The notes under the pieces: generated by a model
What the model was told of the DNA's origin: nothing
Database searches by the model: none
The model's input: the letters and a program-made list of their open reading frames with translations, nothing else
Origin: Cladosporium sp. IMV 00045
Taxonomy: Eukaryota; Ascomycota; Dothideomycetes; Cladosporiales; Cladosporiaceae
Length of the DNA stretch: 64,000 bases
NCBI GenBank assembly: GCA_001931905.2
Contig: MSJI02000644.1
Span: forward strand, 1-64,000
Reading direction: 5' to 3'
Program-made: the position numbers and the translations under genes
Shown: positions 42,016 to 54,048 of the stretch, in pieces
Numbering within the stretch: the stretch's first letter is position 1
Layout: every line of letters starts with the position of its first letter

Positions 42016-43452
42016 ACGGGCTGCCGGATGCCTCTGTCTAGAGAAAGAGTGTGATGAGAGCGCAGAATTTCCGTTGCCTGCCTAGCCTATGTTGAAAGGA
42101 GACGAATCGATTCCTTGGGACAACCCCTTGTAGGTTTAATGACTCCAGGGTTATTTTTCGCACGATGGAAGATCGAAGGGAGTGCGTAGAGTAGGCCGGG
42201 CTCGGTATCGCTGGCAATGTAGATTCGCGTAGGAACTCGATAAGTCGCATATATTCTTGCTTTAGCAGTCGCGTTTGACCCAGCATCAAGTCTGATTGAC
42301 TGATGAGATTGCTGTAAATTAGCTGATATGGAAATCAGGGACATCCATTTTTGAGAAGAGATCAGACACGAGCGGTACTAGCATTCAGCACGAACACCAA
42401 CACACCCGACGATAAGAAGTGACTCAGACGATCCGGCCAAGAGCCAGACAAGTCGAGTCTGCGCCAATGGGCTCAAAGCTGCCGAATGATGCAATGATAT
42501 TACCGTGGAACCGACATCCGATGTCAAACAAGAATAAACTTATTTGATTAGCGTCGGGGCGGCGGACTACACTCCGGTTTAGTAAAAGATTGTGGTGGAC
42601 ATTGGTTCACCCAGCTTTCTGCCAGGAATCTATCGGGACCCTGGATATCTGGCTAGTTGGTAGTCCAGCGGAGTGAAGTCCCTCCTCCCCCTTTTCCACG
42701 TCATCTCCCTCATCAGCCGGATATCCAGAATTACCAATGAATTCTTGGCAGAAAGCTGCTATAACCTCGGCACTCTCTATTCACGTCGATATAACCAAAA
42801 GCTTCAGCCCGCAAGTCTGAGGTCTCGTCCGCTATCCCCTTGGAACGGGCTTGAACCGAAAAGGTGTGCATTACTCCCTGAACCAGGGCCAAGTCCACCA
42901 TCATTCGGCGAGCCGGAGCGTAGCCCGCCGCACCTACGCTAGAACTATCCTCGCGTCCCTTCTTCCACACTGCTGCCTCTCGCTGCCCCTCCCGATCTCG
43001 GCTACAGGCGGTTGAGGAGCGAAGGCATTCATGGGGTGTTCCGATATCATGACCCGGTCAACCTTCTAGTGGAACTGTCAAGATCAGCGCGTGACGTGGT
43101 GCTGGCCACATGGGAGCAATACCATGGAAGCAGTAGAAGCAATATGGCTTGTCATCGGCGCATGAGCCGCCGGCAGGGGCGTCTGCACAGCGATCATTGG
43201 CCGTGGTACGCGCCATCTCCACCGCAGGCGGCTGATAGCTGGCTGGGAGGGATAAGATAGTGCTAAGCGTATTTACGTACCATTACCGCGAGGTAGTGTA
43301 TATCGGGGCGATAGGGCAGACAGTGACGGAGGAACCTTATACTTTAGTCGTAGTATCGCCTGCTTCCTTGCCTCGAGGCTGCGACGTAGTCCTGCCATGT
43401 ACTGACAACATCCGTGCGATTGCGCACCGCCACGAGCGGAAAGCACAGACTG
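42016..43452. other. gene-free stretch with one foldback
   Basis: No domain-bearing ORF. It includes the foldback at 42612-42758 and the promoter of the Zn2Cys6/DUF3468 gene. Confidence 0.4.
42612..42758. repeat. 147-bp foldback
   Basis: CAGCTTTCTGCCAGGAATC...CTGGATATCTGGC (42612-42653) is inverted, with mismatches, at 42716-42758 (GCCGGATATCCAG...TTGGCAGAAAGCTG). It is a small MITE-like hairpin. No clear target duplication was found. Confidence 0.55.
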
Positions 43453-45848
43453 ATGGCTGAGGACTTTCACAACCCCTCGCCCTCCGTCTTCCTGAGAGCC
43501 AGTCCGAGCCCACCACAGCCGCCGCGAGACGACCAGCCGCCCGTGACCAAAATTACCCGCAGGCAGAGCTTGACGACGAACAAGACGGCCCCTCCGCGCA
43601 AGCAATCGGCCGCCACCACTGCGGACGGGGCGCTTAAGCCCAAACAGTCGAAGAGTCGCAACGGTATATCTATCAGTGCTCTTTGAAGGTATCTTCAACA
43701 GAGCCTCGCCGCAAGTGCGAAGAAGGGAAGCCGGACATGTACTGATTGGGTGACTCTGTAGGGTGCGTTACATGTAAGGGCAAGCGACTGAAATGCGGCG
43801 AAGAAAAACCAGGATGTCAGCAGTGCGCGAAACGCAAGGTCAGATGTGGCGGTTACAGGAAAGACTTCAAATGGCGTCCGTTTGAGGAGACCAACGTCAA
43901 AGTGAACATTGATCGTCAGAAGCGAGGCAAGTTATGAACGCGGCCGTCTTTTCTAGGCCGACAGGTGATTGATGCTGACTAAATATCCAGCCTCACCACC
44001 ACCACCACTACAGATTGCTGCGCAAAAGGATACAAGGGAAGACTCACAAGTTGAACCACCTCCACAGCGGAGCCTTTCAAACAGCGACAAGGCACCAAGA
44101 CTGTCAAGAGATAGTGGTACAGGTACTGTCGACGCCAAGGACGCGGATTCGGCCATTGTGCGCCTACCGCAGAGGCAGGCACCACGGCGCCCTGTTGTCG
44201 AAGAACGCCCTGAAGAACGTCGGACCATCTCGCCTATCGTGGGAGGCTCAGATGCAGGCCATACGTCTGATAGCGCACCCGCAACGCCCTTTTCAAAAAT
44301 GTTGCAAGCGTGCCGATCACGAGCATCAGCCCTCGAACAGTCCTCAACCGCTCTTCATCTATGGGGGCGGTTGCTTACGGATTATTTGCCGAAGGGTCAT
44401 CCACCTTCACCAAGGTTCTCGCGCCAACGGCCGAGGTAAGCATCAGCGATACCGATTATGTTCCCTTCCAAATGCCGGATGATTATCATCTTCCGCTCGG
44501 TGAGTTCCTGGATATCAGACCGTTACCAGATGACCACGAAATCGTCGACGATGACATTGAAGAGCTGTTGCGGACCGGACAAGCCATGGAGGACCCGCAA
44601 GTCGCATGGGCGGCACGCTACATGACTCCTTTGTCATCCCCGGGATCCTCCACCTCGGATGGTGCAACCAACCAGTGGCAGGGCTTTATGTATTCCCAGC
44701 CAGTATTCGCTGAAGACAGCCCAGAAATGCTCTCTCTTCGTTTTGATCAATCTACATGCGGCATTTTGTCTATCATAGATGGCCGCACAGAGAACTCATG
44801 GCGCACATTGATCTGGCCGCTGGCACTGGACTCGCCCGCTCTGTACCATGCTGTTTTAGCAATGACCTGTTACCACGGATCGCAAGACGTCCCTCAACTG
44901 CGCCTGGCGGGCCATGAACACAAAGCAGCCAGCATCCGATACATCCAAGAAGGCATCAGGGACGACAGTACGACAGATCAAACAGTGATTGCTACCGCAT
45001 TGGCCCTGGGCTTTTCATGGGACCAGCATACAATCACAGGAAACACTCATACAAAGGGTGCTCAAGCGTTAGTCAAGCGAGCCTTGGCCGACCATCGCCG
45101 GAACCCTCTTCGAAACGGAGACCTTGCTCGGCTCAAGTTTTTGTGTAACGCTTGGGTCTATATGGATGTCATTGCGCGCCTGACGTCGGTCGACAGCGAC
45201 GAGTTCAAAGACTTTGACAACACGTTCGTCCTTTCTTCCGATGCGCCTCGAATGGTCATGGGAGAGCCTGGGATTCCCAGCTTTGGTATCGACTTTGGCA
45301 TGCCTGTTGACGCCCGAGTTGATCCACTGATGGGATGTGCAAACACCATTTTCCCGCTGGTCGGCCGTGTGGCGAACCTCATACGCAAAGTCTGCAGGTC
45401 GATGAAGACCTCTCCGGCTCTCATAAGCCAGGCCAACCATCTCAAAATCGCGTTGGAGACATGGGATCCTCCTACGTACATCGAGCCGCCGGAGGATCCG
45501 ACTGCTCAGGTGCAGCACACCTTGCAAACCGCCGAAGCATATCGTTGGGCGACTTTGCTTCACCTCCACCGCTCGGTCCCCGAGCTTCCTTCTCTGTCCT
45601 CGGCTGAGCTGGCCGAAAAGGCTCTAAGCTACCTCGCTACCGTCCCACTCGCCAGCCGTACGGTCGTCGTCCACGTCTACCCTCAGATGGTCGCTGGTTG
45701 TGAGGCCGTGACGGCGGAAGACAGACAATGGGTTCGGGATCGCTGGCGGGCGTTGCGTCTTCGCATACGCATTGGGGTAACGTTAAAACAGGCCAGTGAA
45801 ATGGACAAGGTGGTGTACTATTTCGGCACCGGAGCGGCCAGCCTGTAA
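43453..45848 (+). CDS. Zn2Cys6 transcription factor with DUF3468-type regulatory domain
   Basis: Exons fit as 43453-43663, 43762-43926, 43991-44264 and 44330-45848, about 722 aa. Intron 1 is GTATAT...TGTAG. Intron 2 has a GC donor (GCAAGT) and CCAG acceptor. Intron 3 (weak donor GTCTGA) is inferred only because the frame changes between about 44264 and 44440. The zinc cluster spans the first junction: GCVTCKGKRLKCGEEKPGC-QQCAKRKVRC, followed by GYRKDFKWRPFEE. The C-terminal domain (LRFDQSTCGILSIIDG, WRTLIWPLALDSPALYHAV) is that of the Fungal_trans_2/DUF3468 group. It should bind DNA as a nuclear regulator; targets are unknown. The stop codon is only about 15 bp from a LINE 3' tail, so the 3' UTR may be transposon-derived. 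Confidence 0.8.
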
Positions 45849-45859
45849 TGTTGTGGAGA

Positions 45860-46080
45860 GAGGGGAGGAGAGGAGAGGTTCGGTAGTTGAGACCACACGC
45901 AAGCGACTATAGCAGGGCGCTAAGCCCAAAAGCCATGGCGGCTTGAGGAAGTTGGGACGGCGAGCCAGATTGCAGGAATGACACCAATACAGAAGCACGA
46001 TTTGAAGACGAAGGTATTGTATAGTGAGCTAGGCCTGTCATAAGTTGGATAGATCCATTACAGTATGACCACAAAAAAAA
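45860..46080 (+). mobile_element. 5'-truncated LINE 3' tail
   Basis: Matches the 3' end of the LINE at 30.45-30.64 kb: AGGGCGCTAAGCCCAAAAGC, GGAATGACACCAATAC, GGCCTGTCATAAGTTG, CAGTATGACC, then eight A. It sits between two convergent genes. Confidence 0.8.
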
Positions 46081-46100
46081 GCAATTGGGAACATTCCACT

Positions 46101-46978
46101 CTACCAAGCAGTATGGCCTCCATCAATGACGAGGTTAGACCCGGTCATAAACGAGCTCGCCTTGCTCAATAGAAAGAGTGCCGCACCCTTGAATTCAACT
46201 GGATTTGCCAGTCGATGTGCCATATTCTCGCTTTCCCATATCTCCCGCATTCCTGGATTACTCTCAAAGACTTCCTGGACCATAGGTGTCATTACATGGC
46301 CCGGACTAAGCGAGTTCACCCTTATTCCACCGCGGCCATCCGACTGAACAGCCGTCCACTCCATGGCCAGGCTCCGCGCAAGCTGGATAACAGCAGCTTT
46401 GCTTGAGTTGTATGCCGGTGAATTCATGCCTTTGTTGGCAATGAGGCCCGACATCGATGCCACGAGGCAGATGCTACCCCTACACCCATATCTCATCATC
46501 TCTCGTGCCGCAGCGGTCGCTGATACGAACAGACCGGTGTAGTTGATGTCCATCACGCGTGAGACGTTTTCGACAGTACACTCAGTAGCCGGTGCCACTT
46601 GGACAATACCAGCAGCAGCGATGAGGCCGTCAAGGCGCTTGTTGTCCGCCGCTATCCTCTCGATGGAAGCGTTCAGGCTCGCCGTGTCGGTTACATCGAC
46701 CTGGACATATTGGAGCGAGCCTCCCCACTGTGGTACAACCCGTTTTTTTGCTTCCTCATATTCGTCGTCTGGACTGGGTGCTCGATCTAGACAATACACT
46801 GGCGTACTGTTAGTGCGCTAATACATAGCCAGCTGTACCTGTGTACTCTACCTTTTCCACCAGCCTCTACCAAAGCCTCAGCCATTGCCAAACCCAGGCC
46901 TCTTGCTCCACCGGTGACCACGAAAGCACCTCCGGCGAGGTCGAAGTCCAAAAATCGCTTCTGCCCAATGTTCTCCAT
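46101..46978 (-). CDS. short-chain dehydrogenase/reductase (SDR)
   Basis: Two exons: 46978-46852 (MENIGQKRFLDFDLAGG) and 46798-46101, joined across a 53-nt intron (GTAGAG...CACTAAC...CCAG). The 274-aa product has the classical SDR pattern. It shows the cofactor motif TGGARGLG, an acidic residue after strand 2 (VYCLDRA) favouring NAD(H), the LIAAAGIV segment in place of NNAG, a catalytic Ser in LVASMSG, and YNSSK. The end ITGSN-type block is MTGSNLVIDGGHTAW. Best resemblance is to the L-xylulose/sorbose/mannitol reductase-like SDRs of fungi, so a sugar or polyol substrate is plausible but unproven. It converges with the Zn2Cys6 gene. Start at 46978 chosen because it places the dinucleotide motif about 20 residues in. 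Confidence 0.85.
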
Positions 46979-47099
46979 CCCGAATTCTGTATGTAGAAGA
47001 AATTTTTTATTCGAGCCACGCACGGTTGGACGTTTGCACGACAGGAAGGCACAAACGTACTGCGTGCACCGCATAGTGAGTCATGGCTGCATCATTAGC

Positions 47100-47635
47100 C
47101 GCCGCCATTGCCCTGCATTTGGGGAAATATGGTCAGCCCGAAGTCACTCCCTAAAGCCTACCACAATTGAGTTAGGCGAGGTGTATCGAGTTGCATCGCG
47201 CAACAGCGTGTAGTACACGTGTTATTTGGTACACTCTGGGCTACTAAATACCTTCTCGCAGTTCGCACGGTTGTCCAGTATTCTCTAGGCTGGCATATCC
47301 TGGCGGCTCTTGAAGCCTGCTCTAAGTTAGTATTCCAAATGTCTTCGCGGAACTGCAAGACTCAGCAAACCGACAGCTGTAGACGATACAGCTGCGGCTG
47401 GCTCGCAGCGGCGTCTCATCCGCCACCTCGCCGCCCCGCTAATACCCCGCTCTGCAATATACCCCGATTTGCCGACGGCTGTTTCGAAGTAGCATTGATC
47501 ATGATGACGAATGGTTGGTTCAAAGGAAGTGTTGATCAGGAGAGGCATGAAAGGACTTAGGCAGCAACCCTTGTTATTCCAGTTTAGCTCTGCTCCTACG
47601 CTTATCCACTTCAATACTGACCAGCTTGTGTCAAC
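47100..47635. other. no supportable gene
   Basis: Promoter side of the SDR gene, then short ORFs without motif. Confidence 0.35.
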
Positions 47636-47813
47636 GATGACCTACAAAACTCTCACAAACACTGTTGGACGTCAGAAGGACGCTGAGCAGCAGGTAGAGC
47701 GGGAGTTGCGCACAAAAAGGGGCCAGGAAAATGGGACAAAGCCAAAAGGTCGGCGCTGTGGAAAATCCGGCAAGACTAGGCATAATGCACAAATATGCCA
47801 GAATAATGCATGA
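47636..47813 (+). pseudogene. pogo/Fot1 transposase C-terminal scrap
   Basis: The frame reads TLTNTVGRQKDAEQQVE...RRCGKSGKTRHNAQICQNN. The CGK-x-GKTRHNA-x-C end is the zinc-knuckle-like tail seen in Fot1-type transposases, here with one cysteine replaced. The catalytic domain is not found upstream. Confidence 0.5.
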
Positions 47814-48086
47814 TGAACACGGAACACGACCCGACTTTGCGTAAGCCAATTTGTTCTTTGCGGTGGCGAGGAAGCATGTAAAACTGTGTTGAGTGCTACA
47901 AGTTGTTGCATTTGCCCGAGTGTCTTAGGCTCCTAACACTATGAGTTAATTCTAGACTGTTGTCTCTGCAATTCCATCCAAATATTCCGAAAAGGTCGAG
48001 TCTTAGATAGTTCGAATTCGCTTCAACGGTTTCATCCCATTTACACAGTACAGCCCCATGATGATGGCATCAGCCTCACTGCCACG

Positions 48087-49017
48087 TTAATTGCTTTTGA
48101 TGGGACAGACGCGCGATTTTCGAGAATATTCTTGAGCCTTCTGCTCAAAGATGCTTCCGTCAAACACCCGACGCACATCGTCCTTGCGCAGCAAACCATC
48201 TTCAGGCCAGAGAAGAAGATACACAGCCAACCCTGTGAGTAATAGTCAGCAGTTTACACCCCGCAGAAGATTGGTGAGTGCGCTTACACTCAAAGAAAAC
48301 AGCACTCCAGCCAAAAAAATCCATAGCCATGCGCTGCCCTTTATGGAACCTCAACAAGTCACTCCAATCAAGTCCGCCCTTGTTGCCCTTGTCGTATTTC
48401 GCAAAGAGATCCTCATACTTCTGCGGCGAGAAGCGGCCCTCGTTGTCGAAGCTCATTGAGTCACTGCCGTGCTTGGCCTTGTGCACGTTGTTGATATAGA
48501 TCCTAAAGAACGGATCGGGCAACCAGCCCGATTGCGTCGGGTAGGAAAGGTTGACGTTGATGATGAACGTAGCGAGAGCGGAGAGAAAGATGCCCCAGCC
48601 CCATTTGCGACATGCGATGAATGTGTCGTGCGGGTAAATTACACCATCGCCGTCTTGGTCGAAGTATGAACAGTGTTGCTGTACGACGGTCTCCGTCTTG
48701 TGAATTTCTGCCCAGTTACCGTCTGTCGTGCCGTGCGGGTGCTGGTTGTCGGCAGCAATGGAAGCTCGTGCAGTGCCGGGGTCTATTAGCTTGTCGCCTT
48801 CGGATGGGATGTATGGCATGCGCTCTATGGTAACAGGAGCCGTATCGATGGCGACATTGTATGGCCTTCCGGGTGGGTAAGAATTGATCTTTTTGCCAAG
48901 CTCGTTGTACAGCTTCCTTGTACTTGGACTGACGGTCACGTCGCCACTGCTAGAGGTAGGAACTGTATGGCGGAGCGTGTCAGGTAATGAGTCCGGGAGA
49001 TTAGTAACTGGCGCCAT
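48087..49017 (-). CDS. caleosin-type peroxygenase
   Basis: Two exons, 49017-48288 and 48232-48087, with a 55-nt GTAAG...ACAG intron; the join restores FFE-W-LAVYLLLWPEDGLL. The product is 291 aa from ATG 49017 (MAPVTNLPDSLPDTLRH); the upstream in-frame TTG start was not used. Caleosin features appear in order: an EF-hand (DQDGDGVIYPHD, about residue 135), a hydrophobic segment WGIFLSALATFIINV with a proline-containing turn (SYPTQSGWLPDPFF), SFDNEGRFSPQKYEDLFAKYD, and a C-terminal RVFDGSIFE block. Known caleosins are heme- and calcium-binding peroxygenases on lipid droplets acting on fatty-acid hydroperoxides. The gene is intact. Confidence 0.9.
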
Positions 49018-49289
49018 GGCGGTTGGCCTTTCCCTAAGCAAAGGTGTGGAGTTTTTGGTGTGTTGGAATAAACAAACAAGAAGGGGATATCACGACTAAG
49101 TTAGATTATTTGACCTCCATATTATTTACAGTTGGCGCAACGTGATCTCAGCATCGCCCCACCCGGTCCTAAGTCCGCGCAGGACGCTTGGGGTCATAAT
49201 GGTAATATGTCGTCAGTCTGAAGCGGCTCGGCAGACGGCTACGGACCATGCCTCCGAAGCGCACTTTCACGTGAAAGGGTGGTAGTCGT

Positions 49290-51340
49290 GCCGGCCAAAG
49301 CTCCGTGGCTCCGCGCGACCGGCAATATCCTAGCAAGCTAGTGTCTTGCAGCTCAACGAATTTTGAGGCTCAACAATCATGAATTACGATAACCATATTT
49401 AGCTATCAATTCATCTACTACCTAGTACTAAATAGTATAATTTTCAGACGGTAAGTATTGCACGAGAGGGTGATTTCTCAGTAATATAAACTTTTAGGTC
49501 GATAGATTGTTATTGTTGTTTAAGCGCGCGGCCTATAGACCGGGCCTTTCTATCTAGTGTCTTAGTAAGCTTATCCTACGGTCTACGACTTAGATTCCGA
49601 AAGTGCCTCGGCCTACGATAGTAAGCTCTTAATAACGGCCTCTATTCGATAGGCTTAATCTGTCACGGCCGGGCGTCGGGACGTAGGTATTGCTAGATAG
49701 GAGTAGGTACGGATACTATATATAGGCTATATAGATACTATACTAACTAAAAGGTTAGTCCTATTAATAGGACGTAGCTCGAAGGAGCTACAATTAGATG
49801 TAGGTTACAACGGGGGAAAACCTAGCTCTCGCCGAGCCAAGCTTGGCAGGCGTACCCGCAGCACGTAACTAGCTTATATATGTATGTTTACGGGTAGGGC
49901 CCGTAATACCTACTCTCTATATCGCCGTAGTAAATCTAAGGTTCGCTTTTAGCGCCCTATCTTATAACTATTATAATATACATATACTAAACCTTTAGGC
50001 GGATAGTGCCTAGGCGAACGTCTAGCATATACCCGATATTTCTAGCGAGGTATAGAGTGCGAGTACGAGGTCGAGGAAGGGCTTACGAAGTAATAAGCTC
50101 TTATTACGTAACTACGCCGTGCTAATAAGTAGTTAACTACTATAAAGGATATAATGTTAATAAAGTTAATACTTAATTATCTAATTCTATAAAGCTAAAT
50201 AAGGGTTATATATACGCGTAAGCGCTAAGCCTAGTTACGTACTAGTTTACTATTATAATATATAATTAATGCTTTCCGGTATAGCTCCGATATAGATGCT
50301 ACCGAACTTCTAGCACGCCTACGGATAGGAGAAGATATTAGTAAGTTAGCTAGCACCTTAAACTAGGGCTTAAGTATATACGTAAGCCTCGCGGTAATAG
50401 CTCAAAAGTTAATATATCTAATATTCGAAGAAGTAAAAAGGAGTAAGAGACCGGAATAACTTATAGCGAATCTTAGAATTAGGTTTAGACTTTAGATTGT
50501 ACCGTTCGGGGAAATAGTAGGAGAGTAAGCTATATAGGCAAGCTAGCTTATAATAAATATCGACCTTTATTTACGGTTACGTAAGAATAGGGAAGTATAT
50601 ATTAGGCGGAAAGGAAGTAGATATAAGACTTCTAATTATTACTAGATATACCGATTTGGATTATCTATAAAGTTAGCATATAATCGTTAGAAGACCTAGG
50701 ATTCGCGGATATAGTTTAGAAATAGAATTTAGCGAGCTTAATAAGGTTCGCTATAAGATGTCTAATACCTTTATAATACCTAGAGGGCCTTAAGATTCTC
50801 GAATCTTTCGGAATACTTCTTTAGCTTTAATATCGGGACTATTACGGATGTAAGTAATAACCTTATATAGTTACTCGACCTCGACTCGGAGGGCCTTATG
50901 CTTTCGGAGGGCAGATATTAAACGCGTTATGTCGGGGTCGACGTCGAACTCGCAATAGACGCTTTTCTTCGTATAGCGCTCGCACGAAGGCCGCTAGCTA
51001 CCGCACTATTAAAGTCTAAGCTTCTCTCGCTATAACTCCTTTAGTCGTCTCCTCTATAAAAGCCCGCCTTACCTTAGCCTTCTTTCTCTAGTAAGTAGTG
51101 CATGCGATTGCGCCCTATATCCTCCTAGGCTATAGCTTCGATAGTCGCAATGAAGCTTGAATCTGTCGACCTAGGTAGCTTATTCTCGCGCTGGATTGCA
51201 ATAATTAAGTAACCGGCTTCTTTAGCGTAAGAGTCCGTAGTACTAGTTGATCTTCGTCTATTGCCTAATTAAAAGATTCGACAGATAGAAACAGTGTCCC
51301 TAGTAACGGAGTACCGCCACATAGTTGAACATCCACAAAA
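49290..51340. repeat. RIP-like degenerate stretch
   Basis: About 2 kb in which CpA and TpG are strikingly rare while TpA (ctata, ttaata, atatagg) is abundant and CpG is retained, on both strands. No ORF above 60 codons survives. This is the signature expected of repeat-induced point mutation (CpA to TpA) acting on a former repeat. The original element is not identifiable by eye. The left border block (GTCGTGCCGGCCAAAGCTCC) resembles 7.86 kb. Confidence 0.75.
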
Positions 51341-52199
51341 GGGCATGACGCCACCGCATTAGAGTGCGGGAGTGCCACCAACATCTAGAACGTTCGCTGC
51401 GTGAACGTCAGGTGTGGGGTGCTGGTGCCTATGAACTTGGTGTCGATCGCCATAAGCTGGGTATCTGTACCGTCTGTGCGATAAGAATGCCGAAAGCTAG
51501 TCTCTGCCCTGACCGCATTTCCCCGCAGACACGATGCAAAGCATCCAGCAGAAGATTAATTAAATTGCATGGTCGATGAATTGCAGCAATACTCCGTGCG
51601 TTATGCGCACCCATCATATTTTTGACCTGGTCAGTCAGATGACTTCTGGGAGTTGAACCGCGCCCCACCCGTCGGAAACCTGGGGAGCCGGTGGGCTCGA
51701 ACACCGGGTGTTGTTTCTAGCGTGGGTGCAGCGACGGGGTGCTTCTTCGCTCCTTGCAAGACCAACCCAACTTCTTGAAGGCATCAAAACCGCTGAGACG
51801 CTGCAGTGCGGCAGAAGGGCCCTCTGCGAGCCCGCTCTACCGCGCGAAGCTGCCCGAGCCAATAAAAGGCATCTTCCACCGCGACATCGGCGGTCCTCCG
51901 CACGTGGCCCCATTCAGCGGGCTAGAGAGTTGATCCTGCAAGAGTATCAGTCCGGTGCTTATTTATGCTCCGCATCCTCCACCAACGGTCCCCGACCGCC
52001 TGCAGTCGGATTCTTGTCTCGCCGAGGCGCATCTGCCAAACTCACTTTCGACCTTGTTTAAACAACATGTCCTATGCGCGCGGCGCTCAAATTCAAGGCG
52101 TCGACGAGCGACAGCGAGAATTCGCTCGACGGAGCGACGATTTGCGCGACCGAAGGTCTGACACATGGTTTGCCTTGTAGGCAAACGACCGGAGAAAAG
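51341..52199. other. no recognised gene
   Basis: GC returns to normal. Frames at 51364-51579 and 51708-52061 are open but have no motif. Confidence 0.35.
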
Positions 52200-52763
52200 C
52201 AAGGGATAGGTTACAATTCAAAAATGAAGTGGACGATTGATACGGAGCGAATCTCGGAAGAAGTGTCCCGTCACGCAGGGTGGCAGTGCGGCTCATCAAG
52301 TTGAAGTATACAGAGAAGGGAAATCTGTCTGGCGTTCTGCGTGGGAACGCGTGCGCGGAAGACCTGCTGGAGTATACACCGGCCGTTATGACTGCGGTGC
52401 AGGAACTGGACTCTGCGGTCATCGACGTGGAGAAGACAGAAAAGTGGCGCAAGCTGCGAGTGCATGGAGTTGCCCTGGACCGCTATATGACTGAAGGTGG
52501 TTTGGACCTGGCGCGAGAAGGAATTGAAGTGATGACCGGATCCCAGCTTCCCTACGCACCGCGGTGGATAAAAAGCGACACACTGGCCGAGCGATTTGAC
52601 AGGGGAACCGTCAAGCGGTCAACACTGGTTTTGACTGTGAAGACTAAGCATGCGGCCGATGCGATCTTGGCAAAAGGACTATGCTTTGGCGGTAGGCGCC
52701 ACGAGGCAGAAAGATTCTGGGAGAGAGGAGAAGGCAGGATGTGCATGCGCTGCTGTGGGCGGC

Positions 52764-54048
52764 AGGGTGGTCAGTAAACGAGCATGCGTGCTTGTTTAGC
52801 TTGCTTGGACCCTGACAAACAGGCAAGCAGTGGTCTGTGAATAGTGCGAGCAGGCAAGCATAATTGGCTGCTTGCTTGTATGCTTGTGAGCATGGTATAG
52901 ATAGTATTGAGGTGGAAGTGAGGTATCTAATGTCCTTTCATCTCATCTCAAGTGACCCAAACCCTGACCCTATTTCAGCGCGGGAGGACCCCGAGCCAAT
53001 CAGAGAGCGCGGTCGGCGCTGTTCGCCGACTCCGCGGCCTCCATTCACACCGAGTACCAGGCTGCTAAGGATCAATGCAATGCTACTCAGCCTACTACAC
53101 AAACAACCTCCTCAGAAGGAGCTGGCCGGATTGAAGGCATATAATGCTCGTACCACGACGGGTCGCAAGAAGGAAGAACTCAACCTCTATATGGACGACG
53201 AGCCGGCCGACTACGATGAGGACCCTCTGAAGTGGTGGATCCTTCATAAAGAACGGTATCCAATATTGCACCAACTAGCCTTCACCCTACTAGCAGCACC
53301 GGCATCTACAGCTGCTGACGAGCGCGTATCCAGTATTGCTGGCAACGAGGTTAATGAACAGCGACCTCACACGCAGCAGGAGCTCGCAGAAGCACGGCAA
53401 TGCCTGCGGTCGTGATATACAGAGCAGCTAATATAGCTATAGCTATTCAATCAACCTCTCTCAATCTCAATCCGGCGTCATCTCATGACTTCACAAACAC
53501 CTCACAATGCGGCTAGATTAGCTAATTAGATGACCTCACAGGCCCCTTCAACCTCACCGAGCTAGCCGCCGTCACCTCAATCTCACGACTCGCACGACCT
53601 CAATCTCACGACTCTCACAACCTCAATCCGCCGTCGTACCGATTAGCCGTCACCTCACGGCTCTCACGACCTCAATCCGCCGTCACCTCAACCTCAACCT
53701 CAACCTCAACACCACCGAGCCGCCGCCGCGCACCTACACAGTGAACATAAGATCTAGGGCATCGCAGGGAGGTCACAAGAGCTAGGGAGGCACGGATAAT
53801 GAGAGGATACCACACAAAAGATGCTTCAAGGGCTCTCAACACCGCTAGAGGGTCCCTCAAAAGCTATACCATGAACACGGCTGCGATAACCTCACCAAAA
53901 TTGAGCGCCAAGACCTCACCACGTGACTGCTTGCGAGCATGCTCGCACGCAGTGCAATATCTCACCAACAAGCACGCAAAACTGCCTAATTAGGCCAGCA
54001 AACACGCAATAACCAACAAGCACGCTTGCTTGCTTACTGACCACCCTG
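52764..54048 (+). mobile_element. hAT deletion derivative (1,285 bp)
   Basis: 15-bp perfect TIRs (CAGGGTGGTCAGTAA) continue imperfectly into GCAAGC/GAGCATGC repeats. An exact 8-bp target duplication, GTGGGCGG, is at 52756-52763 and 54049-54056. Excising it restores the LINE ORF1 codons CCGRDHLG. It contains only the end of a transposase gene and CCTCA-rich internal sequence (53.5-53.7 kb), so it needs a transposase supplied elsewhere. Confidence 0.92.
52864..53415 (+). pseudogene. hAT transposase C-terminal dimerisation domain
   Basis: The C-terminal half of this frame is the hAT family dimerisation domain: EELNLYMDDEP, DPLKWWILHKERYPIL, then LAAPASTAADERVSSIAGN, ending at TGA 53415. The catalytic core and BED finger are absent. 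The first 60 residues are probably fortuitous. Confidence 0.75.

Noticed and set aside
48202..48287. C-terminal extension of the caleosin frame (CKRTHQSSAGC...)
   Set aside because: It is intron read-through; splicing GTAAG to ACAG restores the family C-terminus.
53460..53720. CCTCA/CTCAATC-rich short repeats, checked as a possible CRISPR-like array
   Set aside because: No constant repeat with unique spacers; it is simple-sequence interior of the hAT derivative in a eukaryotic genome.
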